Assembly: GCA_032718475.1 (NCBI GenBank)
Contig: JAUCBJ010000039.1
Span: 1 to 45,526, forward strand
Source of the DNA: Nemertoderma westbladi
Taxonomy: Eukaryota > Xenacoelomorpha > Nemertodermatida > Nemertodermatidae
Direction: 5' to 3'
Length of the DNA stretch: 45,526 nucleotides
Both the position numbers and the translations under genes were made by a program. Positions 9,334-20,047 of the stretch are shown here, piece after piece; positions within the stretch are counted from its first letter, which is position 1; each line of letters opens with the position of its first letter. The notes beneath the pieces were generated by a model. The model saw only the letters and a program-made list of their open reading frames with translations. It ran no database searches and had not been told where the DNA came from.

Positions 9334-11640
9334 TTGTCCCCCACCCCCACAGGTGCCAAAAGTACAGATGAAACCCTTTCAAGAACTGCCGGAAACACGG
9401 TCAACGAAACTCCCTCCGTACATGCCATTCAAGAAGACGAAACTTTTTCAACAACTGTTGGAAAAATAACGAATGAAACTTCCTCCATACCTGCCCCTCC
9501 AGCGAATCAAACTCACTCCATGGGCGTCACAACAACAGTCAATGAATCTCCCTCCTCACATACCACTCACATGGAAGAAACTCCCACCACACCTGCTGGA
9601 AATAATATGGTGAACGAAACTTCCCCTACAAAATATATAAACGAAATAATAGTGGAGGACCTGGGAGAGAATGGTGAATGGATTAAGAGAACAACACCAA
9701 ACAAAATTGTAAACATCATACACAGTAAACATGCAACTGAAGAAGAATATGTACATGTCTACCCAGACATTGAGAATGGTTTTAATTAATATGCAGTAAT
9801 ACTAGCAGCTACAAGAGAACCAAGAAAAAGAGGCCTCACTCTACTGAAACCAGGCGATGGTGATTGGGGTTATCTAAAACCAAAGAGGAGATTCTCAACG
9901 ACTATTGTCGATGCGTTTCTCTCAATTATATCTATATCCAGCGATACTATATGCAGTATTGACACCGGTCTGTGCACAAAACTACACCAAGACACATTCG
10001 ACATTTCGAGTGCAGTAACCTACTTCACCGCAGTCTGTGATATATCTGCTACCCCATTAATACTTATTCCAGATTGTGATGGATCACATTTTCTCCTACA
10101 TGTAGCGAATCAATCTGAAAGGAAAGTATATACATTATGCAGCTACACTCGTACCATGCCGGCTGTAGCCCTGACACATGAGATATGTAAACTTCTCAAT
10201 CTTATAGATAAAGTAAAAGGCTGCCATAGGGATAGCTGGGTTGCAACGAGTCGGAAATCACCATACCCCCTTCAGCCAACAACAAATAACTACGACTGTG
10301 GAGCTTTTCTCTGTCTGTATGCTTATCTACTCAGTGAAGGAGAACCTCCTCTCCCTTTAGATAGCGGGAGTGACAAACTCCGGATGTGGATAGAGAAATC
10401 TCTTAAAGATGTCAAGGTCAACGAAGCACCCATAATAAATGTAAATGAATCACGATGTAACTCAAACTCAACATGCCTAAATAGTACTCAGACTGGAGAC
10501 GATGTGAGTCATGTAAAACACATTCGAAACACCAAACCAAACAGCGTTACAATGCAACCAAAGATAGCAGTTCCACCAGATAATCCAGCAATATATGAAC
10601 TAATGCAAGGGACCAGGAAAGAGGTAATATCGGTCATCCTATCACTGTCTGATGAAGATAGAGATTTGACACGAACGGCGCTATATGAAAGAATTAAACC
10701 AATGATGTCGCCAACACAAGCAACGACTCTCAAGATGAGGCAGAGAGGTTCTATGAATGAGATGGCTATTGACTTATATGAAATCATGCGAGCACTGATG
10801 GAGAACTGCTTCACAGAGCAATGCAGAAAGAGGCTCAAATATGAACAACCAGCCATTAATGGCGATGCGGTGACACAACTGCGATCAGAATTTCTGACAT
10901 CAATCAGCTGTCTTCAAACAAGAATTTGCAAACTTGAAACTGATTACAACCATATACAACAGGCCAATGACATACTTCATAGCGAGCTCACACATGAGTG
11001 TCATATTAGAATGATTCTTCAGGAACAGATCAACAATTTATCGACCAATACAGAGCTATTAGAAAATGAAAATAACAAAGTAAATGTTGAACGTCGAGGA
11101 ATGGCTATGAAATCAACTAAAGGAGCTGAAAGATCTGCTAATGACGATGAGTTCATAACAGTGGACGAAATAGCGGGTTCTGAATCATTGGAATCAAGTG
11201 GGTACCAACAGGTTAACCCGAAAAAGAACCGTAGAAAAGTGAAACATAAACGATCAGCTACAACACTCCATTCCAATGGCCAAAGAAATCGCCAACCAAA
11301 CGGTATAAGAAATAGATATGAAGTATTGGGAAACGCAGCCATAAATGAAACTTCTAGTCACGCAATCATTAAACAAGTACCGGTTACGAATGCTACAGAA
11401 GTAATAAATAGCACACCAACGTTTGTGGAGAACTACAAACAGCTGCAGGTAGAACACACATTTAATGGTGGACACACGACAGATAATGAAAGTATATTAA
11501 CTGTAGATGAAGCCATATGTTCACCTTCAAAGCCTCCACTAGAAGCCGACAGACAGAAATCAACACTAACTAGCAAATATACAAATGAAGTCAATACTGT
11601 TAAAGACTGTTACACACACCTTAAAGATTTGAAGCTATAA
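9334..11640 (+). pseudogene. LINE-2 ORF1: repeat region, Ulp1-like protease, coiled coil
   Basis: One frame runs from the 5' edge to 11640, broken only by TAA at 9787-9789. First come Ser/Thr-rich degenerate repeats (VNETPS, TNETSS, VNESPS, VNETSP; 9390-9640). Then a domain resembling C48 (Ulp1/SENP) cysteine proteases: GYLKPKRRFST near 9870, His in GSHFLLHV (codon 10087), Gln in YPLQPTT (10273) and Cys in NNYDCGAFLCLYAYL (10297). The acidic triad member is not clear (VYTLCS where DS is usual). A long coiled coil follows (about 10870-11080), then a basic KKNRRKVKHKR patch. Ulp1 enzymes cut SUMO-like tails; a protease in a LINE ORF1 is unusual. The frame ends at TAA inside a 46-bp duplication that shifts the reading. 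Confidence 0.75.
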
Positions 11641-11641
11641 T

Positions 11642-12148
11642 ACTGTTAAAGATACGCCATTACGCAGAACAATAAGCGCACAGGTGGACCATTATGAATC
11701 CAAGAAAACATATAGAACAGACCAGGATTCATTAGCAAATACTCACTCGATGACTACGAGGAAACGGAGTAACAGTAGCAGCCCAATAATATGTGCAGAT
11801 TCTCAAAAATATGGGGCAATACTTATCAAGGGGATCCATAGGAAGCACAACGAGGAGGACATTGTCAATCATCTAGAAGAAAATGGAATACCAGTGTATA
11901 GAATAACCACTCGGCTATACAGAGATGCAAAAAATATGAAAGTCATAGTACGAAATCACTACGTTGAGAAACTAATGACCAGTAAACTCTTTGGGAACGG
12001 TATAAAACTTGAATATTGGGGAAATTACAGCTCCCCAATATATACAACCCAGCGGAGACAAGTGAATGGAAGTACAAAAACCACCCGTACCTCAGGCTAC
12101 CAAATCGATGACATCAAAATAAGGAGGGGTGTATATCAATGCTCCTAA
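11642..12148 (+). pseudogene. LINE-2 ORF1 C-terminal part, RRM-like
   Basis: After the duplicated AATACTGTTAAAGA motif (11593 and 11639, 46 bp apart) the protein continues in the next frame to a TAA at 12146-12148. It holds an RRM-like fold: YGAILIKGI (strand), HNEEDIVNHLEENGI (helix) and KVIVRNHYVEKLM (strand and helix). Such domains in Jockey-group LINE ORF1 proteins bind RNA. Without the 46-bp insertion it would be one protein with the preceding part. ORF2 starts 19 bases later. Confidence 0.75.
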
Positions 12149-12167
12149 CAATAGTAAAACACAAATC

Positions 12168-15100
12168 ATGGAGCCCAAAGATGACAATAAAACTGAAATG
12201 GGCGATAGCATTATTGGAATCAAAAAATCGAATAATACAATACGTATTGGAACCTTGAACTGTCATGGGATAATAGGAAATATAGGATACTTTAAAGAAC
12301 TTCTATCAGAGTTGGATGTATTAGCAATACAGGAACATTGGTTGGATGAGCAAGAATACCATCAGAGCATATCAAAGGATATTGATGACAATTTTGATAG
12401 TGTCTATACGGTTAGTGAGAAGATGACAAATATAAACAGATGGAGGGGAATGGGTGGGACTTCTTTGATTTACAGGAATGGTATTTTTGGAAGCATCAAT
12501 GCAATAAAGTCCGGAGATGATATTGTGGGAATAAAGGCGAAGCTACATAATTGTACACAGGAATTATTGTTTATCTCATGTTATGCTCCGGACTCCAGCA
12601 AGCACCCCATTGAATACATAAATTTTTTGTCAAGGCTCAAGAACGTAATACAAGAAAATGGAACTTCAATACCATTTATCCTAGGAGACATGAACGCTGA
12701 CGTTGGGGCCACCCAAGGACCACGTTTTCAGAGGAGTAAGCCGTCTTCTCAAGGATATCTTCTTCTTAATCTTCTTAATGACATGGGTATGATCACAGTG
12801 GATACAACACCTAAATTTACAGGGCCAGTGGTAACTTTTTACGGACGTGGGAAGACATACATAGACCATATAATATCAACGAAGATGGGAGAAAAATTTA
12901 TTACTCGGGGTAAGGTTCACATACAGAAAGAAGAATCTAACTTATCGGATCACGCTCCTATCACAGCCATAATACATATGCCAAAATCTAATAACCAAAG
13001 AAACCAGAACTGCCCTGTACGGAAACAGAAAGCCACCGCATGGCGACGAGTGAATGAGGATCAGGCTAAAATGTCTAGGGAGCAAGTCAGTAGTGAGTTG
13101 GAGCAACTAAAACTTAGATATGGCCCCGTTAGCTCATGGTCAGAAATGGATATGAATAGTTATATGGAAGGAATCATAATTGCCATTACGTCTGCATCAT
13201 TGAAGTATCTACCCCAGGTGAAACATAGAAAACATACCAAGAATGTTAGAATTCATAATATTTTATTAGCCGAGCGATCAAAGGTCACTAAGAAGCTGTT
13301 AAATATATGGGCTAGAAGAGGGAAGGAGACAAATGACCCATATGGTATGGCTTTCAAGGAAGCAAGGACGAATATTCGCCGACTAAGAAATATGATCTCG
13401 AAAAATAATGTTAGAGAAGTAACAATGGGCATAGACCCTCATATATCCACTTCAAAACAATTCTGGAATAATTTTACAAAGAAAGAAAGGAAAAGACGTC
13501 AAGGAGGTGGAACCATGTCGAGCATGTTACAGACGAACATTAGGGAACATTTACAAGTTAAATTCAACAAAAGTTCAAGGGTTAGTGTAGATAATGATAT
13601 GGAGGAATTACGTAGGGAATTACACGAAAAGTGTAAAGGAACAATGCCATCCTTCAGCTCAGTCGAAATAAGTAGAGTAATAAAGAGGTTACCGCGTGGT
13701 AAAGCATTGGATTTTGCGTCCCTAACATCAGAACACATACAATGCTTAGAGATAGATAATATTAGTAATCACCTAGAAATAGTGTTTGCGGTAGCCACAA
13801 GACTAGGCCAAGTACCGTCATTATTTGGAAAAACAATAATTAGTAGCATATTCAAGGGTGGAGGCAGAGATGCGCAATTACCCCAATCCTATCGTCCTGT
13901 TTCAAGCGTTAGTGTGTTCGGAAAGATATTCGAAGGAGTATTGGCATATAGGATAACCACCTACTCCAAACTTAAGGTTCACAGGTTACAGACGGCTTAT
14001 AGGAAAAGAAATGGAGCAGACCTAGTAATATCGTTAATCCTAGAATGTATAGAATATTATCGAAAACGTAAAGTCCCAGTATATTTATGCCAAATGGACA
14101 TAGCTTCGGCATTTGATAGCGTCAATCATGTGAAACTATTTAGAAACCTATCAAAGTTCGTAGACCCATATATAACTCTTCTGCTAATTAGCTATTATGA
14201 AGTAACAGAAATGTTCTGTAAATTTGATAATCTCGTGGATATTAATGGGTTCAGAGTATCAAACGGAGTAAAACAAGGATCAATTTTGTCACCATTGCTT
14301 TTTAATTTTTATACTTCTGAGATAATGGATGATATGGAGAACTCTCAGCTGGGATGCCATATAGCCTCTGAATGGATAGGAGCAGTTTGTTACGCCGATG
14401 ATTATCTGCTTATATCAACAAACAGACATGACATAACTCGACTCGCCACCGTATTAATGAAAAGTGCATCGAAAATTAACCTAGATATTGAGTGTTCAAA
14501 AACCAAATGGATATGTATATCAAAACAGCAAGAAGAGACATCAAATCAACTTGTAATTATTGGGAAACAAATAAAATCCAGTGACCGAATTAAATTCCTT
14601 GGTGTAAAGTTATTCTCAAATGCAAACAAAATAAAGGGTGAAATAGATAGTATTTTGTATCGTATCTCGAACGAGTTTCTACGGAATAGTTGGACCCCTG
14701 AATGGTTTAGCTTGAACACAATTGCAAAACTATGGACTTCATACGCTCTCCCAAAGATTTTATATAGCACACGATTCTATCTGGGTGGACTGTCGAAACA
14801 AGATATTGCAGGAATAGATGTAACCTATAGAAAGATTTTGCGAAAGTTACTCCATTTGGGACGTTATGCAAATAACCAGGTTATATACGAACTCCTAAAT
14901 ACGTTGCCGCTCAGAGTGATGATATATCGAGAAATTTTATCCATGATAATTAGAATTCCATCATGTCCAAATAATGGTATCCAAAAACTCCTACTGATAC
15001 TATTATTGGAAAACAAAAATCAGAAGTATCAGGGGCTGGGAAGTGCGTTCAACTCCGCCGCCATAAACTATCCAATACCATCTCTCATAAACTTGCTGAA

Positions 15101-15263
15101 TGGACTTTATAGTAAAAAATGTATCCAATCGGAGATTGAAACTGGGTGTCTAACAATACAAGAGTTAATAACTGTGTCATTTATTAAATCTACATACGGA
15201 TTACAGAGTTTGAGCTTTAAACAGAAACACACACGAGTCTTGGAATACTTCAACATTAACTAA
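12168..15263 (+). CDS. LINE-2 ORF2: endonuclease and reverse transcriptase, intact
   Basis: The ORF has 1031 codons from the first ATG (12168); the frame is open from 12129. N-terminal apurinic-type endonuclease: LNCHG (Asn31), IQEHW (Glu56), GDMNAD (Asp174, Asn176) and LSDHAP (Asp261, His262). Central RT: YRPVSSVSVFGKIFE, MDIASAFD (Asp644), GVKQGSILSPLLF and YADD (742-745). There is no RNase H domain. The remainder (about 800-1031) is the usual LINE thumb and C-terminal region. Domain order and motifs place it in the Jockey/CR1-like group; clade unassigned. The enzyme nicks target DNA and copies the LINE RNA there. All catalytic residues visible are present and no stop interrupts it, so it is the youngest-looking coding unit here. 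Confidence 0.92.
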   Translation: MEPKDDNKTEMGDSIIGIKKSNNTIRIGTLNCHGIIGNIGYFKELLSELDVLAIQEHWLDEQEYHQSISKDIDDNFDSVYTVSEKMTNINRWRGMGGTSLIYRNGIFGSINAIKSGDDIVGIKAKLHNCTQELLFISCYAPDSSKHPIEYINFLSRLKNVIQENGTSIPFILGDMNADVGATQGPRFQRSKPSSQGYLLLNLLNDMGMITVDTTPKFTGPVVTFYGRGKTYIDHIISTKMGEKFITRGKVHIQKEESNLSDHAPITAIIHMPKSNNQRNQNCPVRKQKATAWRRVNEDQAKMSREQVSSELEQLKLRYGPVSSWSEMDMNSYMEGIIIAITSASLKYLPQVKHRKHTKNVRIHNILLAERSKVTKKLLNIWARRGKETNDPYGMAFKEARTNIRRLRNMISKNNVREVTMGIDPHISTSKQFWNNFTKKERKRRQGGGTMSSMLQTNIREHLQVKFNKSSRVSVDNDMEELRRELHEKCKGTMPSFSSVEISRVIKRLPRGKALDFASLTSEHIQCLEIDNISNHLEIVFAVATRLGQVPSLFGKTIISSIFKGGGRDAQLPQSYRPVSSVSVFGKIFEGVLAYRITTYSKLKVHRLQTAYRKRNGADLVISLILECIEYYRKRKVPVYLCQMDIASAFDSVNHVKLFRNLSKFVDPYITLLLISYYEVTEMFCKFDNLVDINGFRVSNGVKQGSILSPLLFNFYTSEIMDDMENSQLGCHIASEWIGAVCYADDYLLISTNRHDITRLATVLMKSASKINLDIECSKTKWICISKQQEETSNQLVIIGKQIKSSDRIKFLGVKLFSNANKIKGEIDSILYRISNEFLRNSWTPEWFSLNTIAKLWTSYALPKILYSTRFYLGGLSKQDIAGIDVTYRKILRKLLHLGRYANNQVIYELLNTLPLRVMIYREILSMIIRIPSCPNNGIQKLLLILLLENKNQKYQGLGSAFNSAAINYPIPSLINLLNGLYSKKCIQSEIETGCLTIQELITVSFIKSTYGLQSLSFKQKHTRVLEYFNIN

Positions 15264-15507
15264 CAAACTAGGGAACTAGGCTAACGTAAATCTTGTAACT
15301 GTATACTTAGGGTTGGTTTTAAAACATATAATATAAATTGTGCATATTACGACTGATGTTGGAACTTCTTGAAACGTTTATTAATTTGTGTTTGTAAATA
15401 TTGTAAATTATGTCTCATGGGTGTATGTATCTCTAGCTATCTGGAAATTTAGCCCGACCTTTTACTGAATATAGCCACCGGGGCGTGAAGCCGGACGAAT
15501 AATTAAA
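15264..15507 (+). other. LINE-2 3' UTR
   Basis: Non-coding sequence between the ORF2 stop and the right target duplication. It ends in GAATAATTAAA. There is no long poly(A). Confidence 0.75.
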
Positions 15508-15946
15508 TTATTATGTATCCTTGGATACTAGCAGTGTGCTATTTATTCCTTATGCTATTCAATGGGGCAAGCTTTTATTGTTCTTTTAACTCACTTCTAA
15601 TTCTAGCGTGGTTGTTGCCATGGTAACATTATGGAAAGCTAGCAGTAGAATTAGGGTAATTCTCATGCATACAGATCTGGGATGCTATTTAATAGTAATT
15701 CTTTAATTGTCAATATTCCTCTTTATACATGATTTTATGAATTTTATCGGCTATTGACTATATATTGGAGATTCTCGCACACTAATATACTTAATAGGGT
15801 GAATCTCCACTCCCATGATCTATTAATTAATGGAATTTTGGGAATGTTATAAATTGTATAAAAATGACAATTTATCAAATTCATTAAAAGAGATGAATTT
15901 AAATTTATTCCCGTAAATTTTATTATTTAATGTTGGAATAAGCACA

Positions 15947-16080
15947 ATTTTATTCCAGAGCATGTCTGGGGACTGGGATCCTTGATTCTAGGGAATTTGT
16001 CCTTTTAAGAGTATCGGTAAGTGCTTCGATATCTTAATCGACTAGAATTTTAAAGGATCTAAAATTTAACAGATTTTAAT
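15947..16080 (-). other. Hairpin module, first copy in BEL-1
   Basis: A roughly 130-bp module containing CCAGA-GCATG-TCTGG (15955-15969) and, about 45 bp on, a second imperfect inverted repeat (TATCGG...CGATATCTT). It recurs at 16731-16865 and twice in BEL-2 (41513-41645, 41676-41810). The stem CCAGA/TCTGG is the same in all four copies while the 5-base loop differs (GCATG, ACATG, GCATA, ACTTG). This pattern suggests a selected structure in the RNA. Confidence 0.65.
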
Positions 16081-16100
16081 TTATAGATTTTCTAGAGTTA

Positions 16101-16658
16101 ACTTGTGGGGCGAGCCACGAAGTTGGCGGAGCCTTAGCGAATTGACACTGTTAGGGGGTGGGTCAATTTATGCAAATAGTTGTCGTCGTCGTCGTTGTCG
16201 TCGTCGTCGTCGTCGTCGTTGTCGTCGTCGTCGTTGTCGTCGTCGTCGTCGTTACGATTTTGACATGCTAATAACTTTGTCGGATTTAAAGCTGCCAAGT
16301 TGAAAATTTGTAGGTATCAATATGAGCAAAAGTTGAGATTTTTGAGAGACTTTCAGACACCATCAGTGCAATGGTCTCCCGCTAGAGGGCCACATGTCTA
16401 AACATTAAATGCCCTCCCATTTCTTTGCTTTTAATCCGTTTAAGCTGAAACTTGGCAGATATGTATTAGACCATTAGCTGTGACTTTCAAAGGAGGCGAA
16501 TCCATCTGCAGTTCTCCAGTCTGCCGCTAGAGGGCCAACGGTCTGAAAGTGAAAACAACTAACGACGACAACTATTTGCATAAATTGACCCACCCCCTAA
16601 CAGTGTCAATTCGCTAAGGCTTCGCCAACTTCGTGCTGCGCGAAGTCCCCACTTCGTG
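16101..16658. mobile_element. Fold-back/MITE-like element with about 85-bp inverted ends
   Basis: Left arm 16103-16190 and right arm 16562-16650 are inverted copies (GACACTGTTAGGGGGTGGGT against ACCCACCCCCTAACAGTGTC). Both lead outward into a CTTAGCG and CCACGAAG end. A (GTC)n microsatellite (16182-16253) sits inside the left arm. The interior has no ORF of note; GCCGCTAGAGGGCC-type motifs repeat at about 16380 and 16510. BEL-2 lacks it at the matching place (near 41640). No clear target duplication is found. It is non-autonomous. Confidence 0.8.
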
Positions 16659-16730
16659 TAAGTATTTACTCTATTGTATTTGCTTGACAGATTTTATAAA
16701 TATTAATAGTTAATATTTAAGATGGGCACC

Positions 16731-16865
16731 GGTTTATTCCAGAACATGTCTGGGGACGTTAACCATTGATTCTAGAATTTTGTCTTTCAAGTATATCGGT
16801 GGGTGCCGCGATATCTTAATCGACTAGAATTACAGATGGTCAAAGGGTTTAACAGATTGATTTTG
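16731..16865 (-). other. Hairpin module, second copy in BEL-1
   Basis: CCAGA-ACATG-TCTGG lies at 16739-16753, followed by TATATCGG...GCGATATCTTAATCGACTAGAATT. It is the same module as at 15947-16080, from which the fold-back insertion now separates it. Confidence 0.65.
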
Positions 16866-17380
16866 CGTTTTACGCTACTGATAAAGGGACATCACGCTAC
16901 TATATGTATTATTTAATATACGGTATGAGAGCAATATTGCAAGAAGCAATGTCAGTGAGAAGAGGCAAGTCGTTTCCAAGGTCTACCCAGAGCTTGGTTT
17001 AGCCGAGACACGAGGATCTGAACTTTGCATTCCTAATACTATACTTACCAATAATACTTGAATATAGTAGGAGCTTTATTGTACTTTAATAAGTAGGGAC
17101 CTTTCATCTTACTGTAGTCACGCATTTATAATGTAATACGGACAGTAAGGAAAGAGAAAAAGAATTATTTCTCGCCGTTGCACTAAATATATATAATATA
17201 AGTAATTAAGTAATAAAGACTAATATATATTGCACTAATCTACTAGATAATCGCAAAATAACATTCTACTAAATAAAATTAAAGAAAACGATTATAATAA
17301 AAGTACATAATAATACATACATAAATATAAAAATAATAAAAACATATAAAATAATAGTCACACACCCACTCCAGACATCA

Positions 17381-20047
17381 TTACATTGTGGAGTCCCTGG
17401 ATGTTGGTTGGATTAGGGAGGTGGTCGTGGGAAGAGTATCTTGCCTTCCATAGTTTCCAGAGAGTTCTCTGTCTCTTTCCAGGAAACATAAACGACCAAC
17501 TGGGCGATTGAGCTGCTGCGTTTCGAATACAATTCCCGGTTTCTTAAAGTTACGTCGCATGACGACGAGTTCTACCGATCACACTAAACCGTCATTTGAG
17601 ATATGAGTCTCGATGATACGACCTGTCTGCCACCGCTTACGTGGAAGATCTGTTTCCACAATAAGGACCATGTCTCCGGCGCTGACGTTTTCTTGCTGCG
17701 CAAACCACTTGGTTCGAAGTTGTAGCGTAGGCAGATAATGTTTTTCGAAATGGTCAGCGAAACGACGGGATAATAACTGCATAAGTTGCCAAGTTTGTCG
17801 GCAGTATTCGTCTCCGTCCGTGATTTCCGATCGTGGGAGCATGGCTACAGGTTTCTTCAGTAGGAAGTGCGCGGGTGTTAGCGCTTCTAGGGAGTCGGGA
17901 CTCGATGAGAGTGGCATAAGCGGTCTCTCGTTGAGATAGGCGGCGATTTCCTCCATTAACGTCCGAAAAAGTTCGTCGGTGAGATACGCGCGGCACGGCA
18001 CTATAAAGTGAAATGCGGTCTTCACGCTCCTGATTAATCTCTCCCAACTTCCTCCCCACCAAGGGGCGTCGGTGGCGTTGAAGGTCCAGCTAGAAGCTGT
18101 TACCCTTAGCTGATCGTCCACCTGTCTTTGGTTCCAATCTTTGACGTAAGCCTTGATTTCATTGTTGGCACCAATGAAGTTCGTTCCCTTATCAGATCTC
18201 ATCGTGTTACTAGTTCCAAAGCGAGCGATCTGTCGGCGTAAGCTCAGTATGAAGCTGTTGGTAGATAGATCGTTCACCATATCGAGATGGATAGCTCTAC
18301 AAGTCATACAGACAAAGATGACACACCATCTCTTGACTATAGTCCTAGCACGATATACTTCAATAGGGCCAAATAAATCCACACCGGTATTTGTGAAGGG
18401 TGGTTCATAAAAGCTTACTCGTTCCCTAGGTAATTCTGCCTCTCGCTGTGTTAAAGGCCTACTGAATGCTTTCCTACAGGGTATACAGTTCCTAAGAACT
18501 TGGTTCAGAGCTCTACGGGGTTTATGAAAATAATAGCGAGTTCGAATTTCGCTAAGAACTCGTTCTCTACCAGCATGGTAAAGCTTACTGTGAACATCTA
18601 CAATCATCTTGATATGTATTTCAAGATTTCTAATGGGTATGGGAAATTTAGTGTCAAAGGATAATGGAGCATTAGTTAGTCTTCCTCCAATGCGTATTAA
18701 CCCATCTATCATTGTGCTAGAGAAACGATCCCTTAAGCGCATCTGTGGATTTCTCATCAACAGAAAATACTTATCGGAATCCTCATAGCATTGCAGGAGT
18801 CTCAGTATCTGCTTATTGGTTTCTTCATGCTCCTGGTAACTGATCCTCTCCTTCAGTAATCTGTCTGATATCTTGTATTTGGGAAGATCTTTAACAACAT
18901 GGACCTGCGCAGATGTCAGTGGAGCGGTATCACTAGCGATCTTCTTTCTGGAGTAGTGATAATGAAAGCATCGCTTCAAATATGTAACGGCCTTACAGAG
19001 CCGATTCCAGGAGCTATAGTGATGTATCGCTCTCTGCAGGAGTGGTGAGAGTCCCTGCGAGACGTCTGGTGTTCCAGATTTCCAATCTCTCTCTCTGATT
19101 TCCACAACAGACTTATTTGTGGCGGGGGATTTTGGATCCAAAGCGTCGTCTCCGGAAATGTGTAGTACAGACAGATCTATCACGGGTTTGAATAACTTCG
19201 ATTTACTCGCCCGGGTTTTAGGTTTGACTTTCTCCGCTCCCTTGGCTTGTCTAATCTCAGCCGTGGTAAGATGAGGAGGCCATTCATCCTCTTCCTTGCT
19301 TAGGAAGTCGGGTCCACCTAACCAGTCTGGAGTATCTATCAGTTCTTGTGGAGTTGCTCCCCTGGAGGCGATGTCGGCTGGATTAATCGTCCCAGGGCAA
19401 TGTCTCCATTGATCTATCTTCGTGCGACTAAGTATAATGGCTACTCTGTTGGTAACGAAGACGCTGAACTGACAGACTTCATTGGTTATATACTCCAACA
19501 TGAGTAAAGCATCGGTCCAATAGACAGTTTTCTCCAGTGGATAGTCGATCTGTTCTGTTACATTCCGGCCGATGGCTGTAGCGTATAGAGCCGCTTTTAA
19601 CTCCGCTCGAGGAACTCTCAGTTTGTTGTTTATCAAGGCCTTAGAGGTAACCAAGGCGACCTTAATTCCATCCGGAGTTTCAACCCTCAAGTAGGCTACT
19701 ATACCTATTCCCATGTCGCTGGCGTCTCCAAACACATGGAGTTGATAGGAATACGTGGGGAGAACGTGACCAAAATAAGAACGGGAAATCGTAAAATTCT
19801 CGATGGATGGTAGAGAATCTTCCCATTTCATCCACTTCTTTAATAGTTCTCCCTTAAGTGGATTGTCCCACGAGTGGTTTTCAAGCCACATTTGTTGTAC
19901 TAAACTCCGAGCAATCAATATAACTGGGCTAATAAATCCCAATGGATCGAAATAAGTGCTCAGGATACTTAGACAAATCCGTTTAGTTCGAATTGGATTA
20001 TCTCGCTGTTTTAGCTGGAAAACAGGATATCTCACTCCGTGTCCCAT
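17381..20047 (-). pseudogene. BEL-1 pol: RNase H, integrase and C-terminal domain
   Basis: The frame covers RNase H (HVFGDASDMGIG, RVPRAELKAALY, YWTDALLML), the BEL linker (IDQWRHCPGTINPADIASRG, WLGGPDFL), integrase zinc region (HAGRERVLSEIRTRYYFHKP and CIPCRK), integrase core (GVDLFGPI Asp at 18378, RSDKGTNF Asp at 18191, SWERLIRSVK Glu at 18041) and a DUF5641-like C-terminus (WQTGRIIE, ending DGLV). A TGA at 17579-17581 interrupts it, but the same frame continues through QQLNRPVGRLC to TAA at 17381-17383, matching the BEL-2 terminus. A frameshift near 20040 separates it from RT. RNase H degrades RNA in hybrids; integrase inserts the cDNA. The catalytic triad of integrase looks complete. Confidence 0.93.

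Larger units (their letters stand above)
9284..15507 (+). mobile_element. LINE-2: non-LTR retrotransposon with protease-bearing ORF1
   Basis: A 6.2-kb LINE in the BEL-1 spacer. TTATTA at 9278-9283 and again at 15508-15513 is the target duplication. The BEL-2 sequence near 41080-41092 (CACGTTATTAC then TGTGTATCC) is the uninterrupted site. It contains ORF1 (one in-frame stop, one frameshift), ORF2 (intact) and a 3' UTR ending in AATTAAA-type AT sequence. The ORF1 frame is open right to the 5' edge without ATG, so the 5' end is probably truncated. Confidence 0.93.
4623..17380 (-). other. BEL-1 spacer between pol and accessory ORF, split by three insertions
   Basis: Outside the insertions the spacer comprises 4623-4733, 9011-9283, 15508-16100 and 16659-17380. 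It matches BEL-2 at 40702-42322 in the same order. It has no ORF of note. It contains two hairpin modules (15947-16080 and 16731-16865). Its position suggests 3' untranslated sequence of gag-pol and 5' untranslated or intron sequence for the accessory ORF. Confidence 0.8.

Noticed and set aside
16103-16303. Arg/Cys-rich small ORF
   Set aside because: It is the translation of a GTC trinucleotide repeat in the fold-back arm.
15508-17380. Region first taken as the LTR next to pol
   Set aside because: The real LTRs are at 1793-2990 and 27264-28462 with a matching GGCGG duplication; this region is internal spacer, also present in BEL-2 and found once per element.
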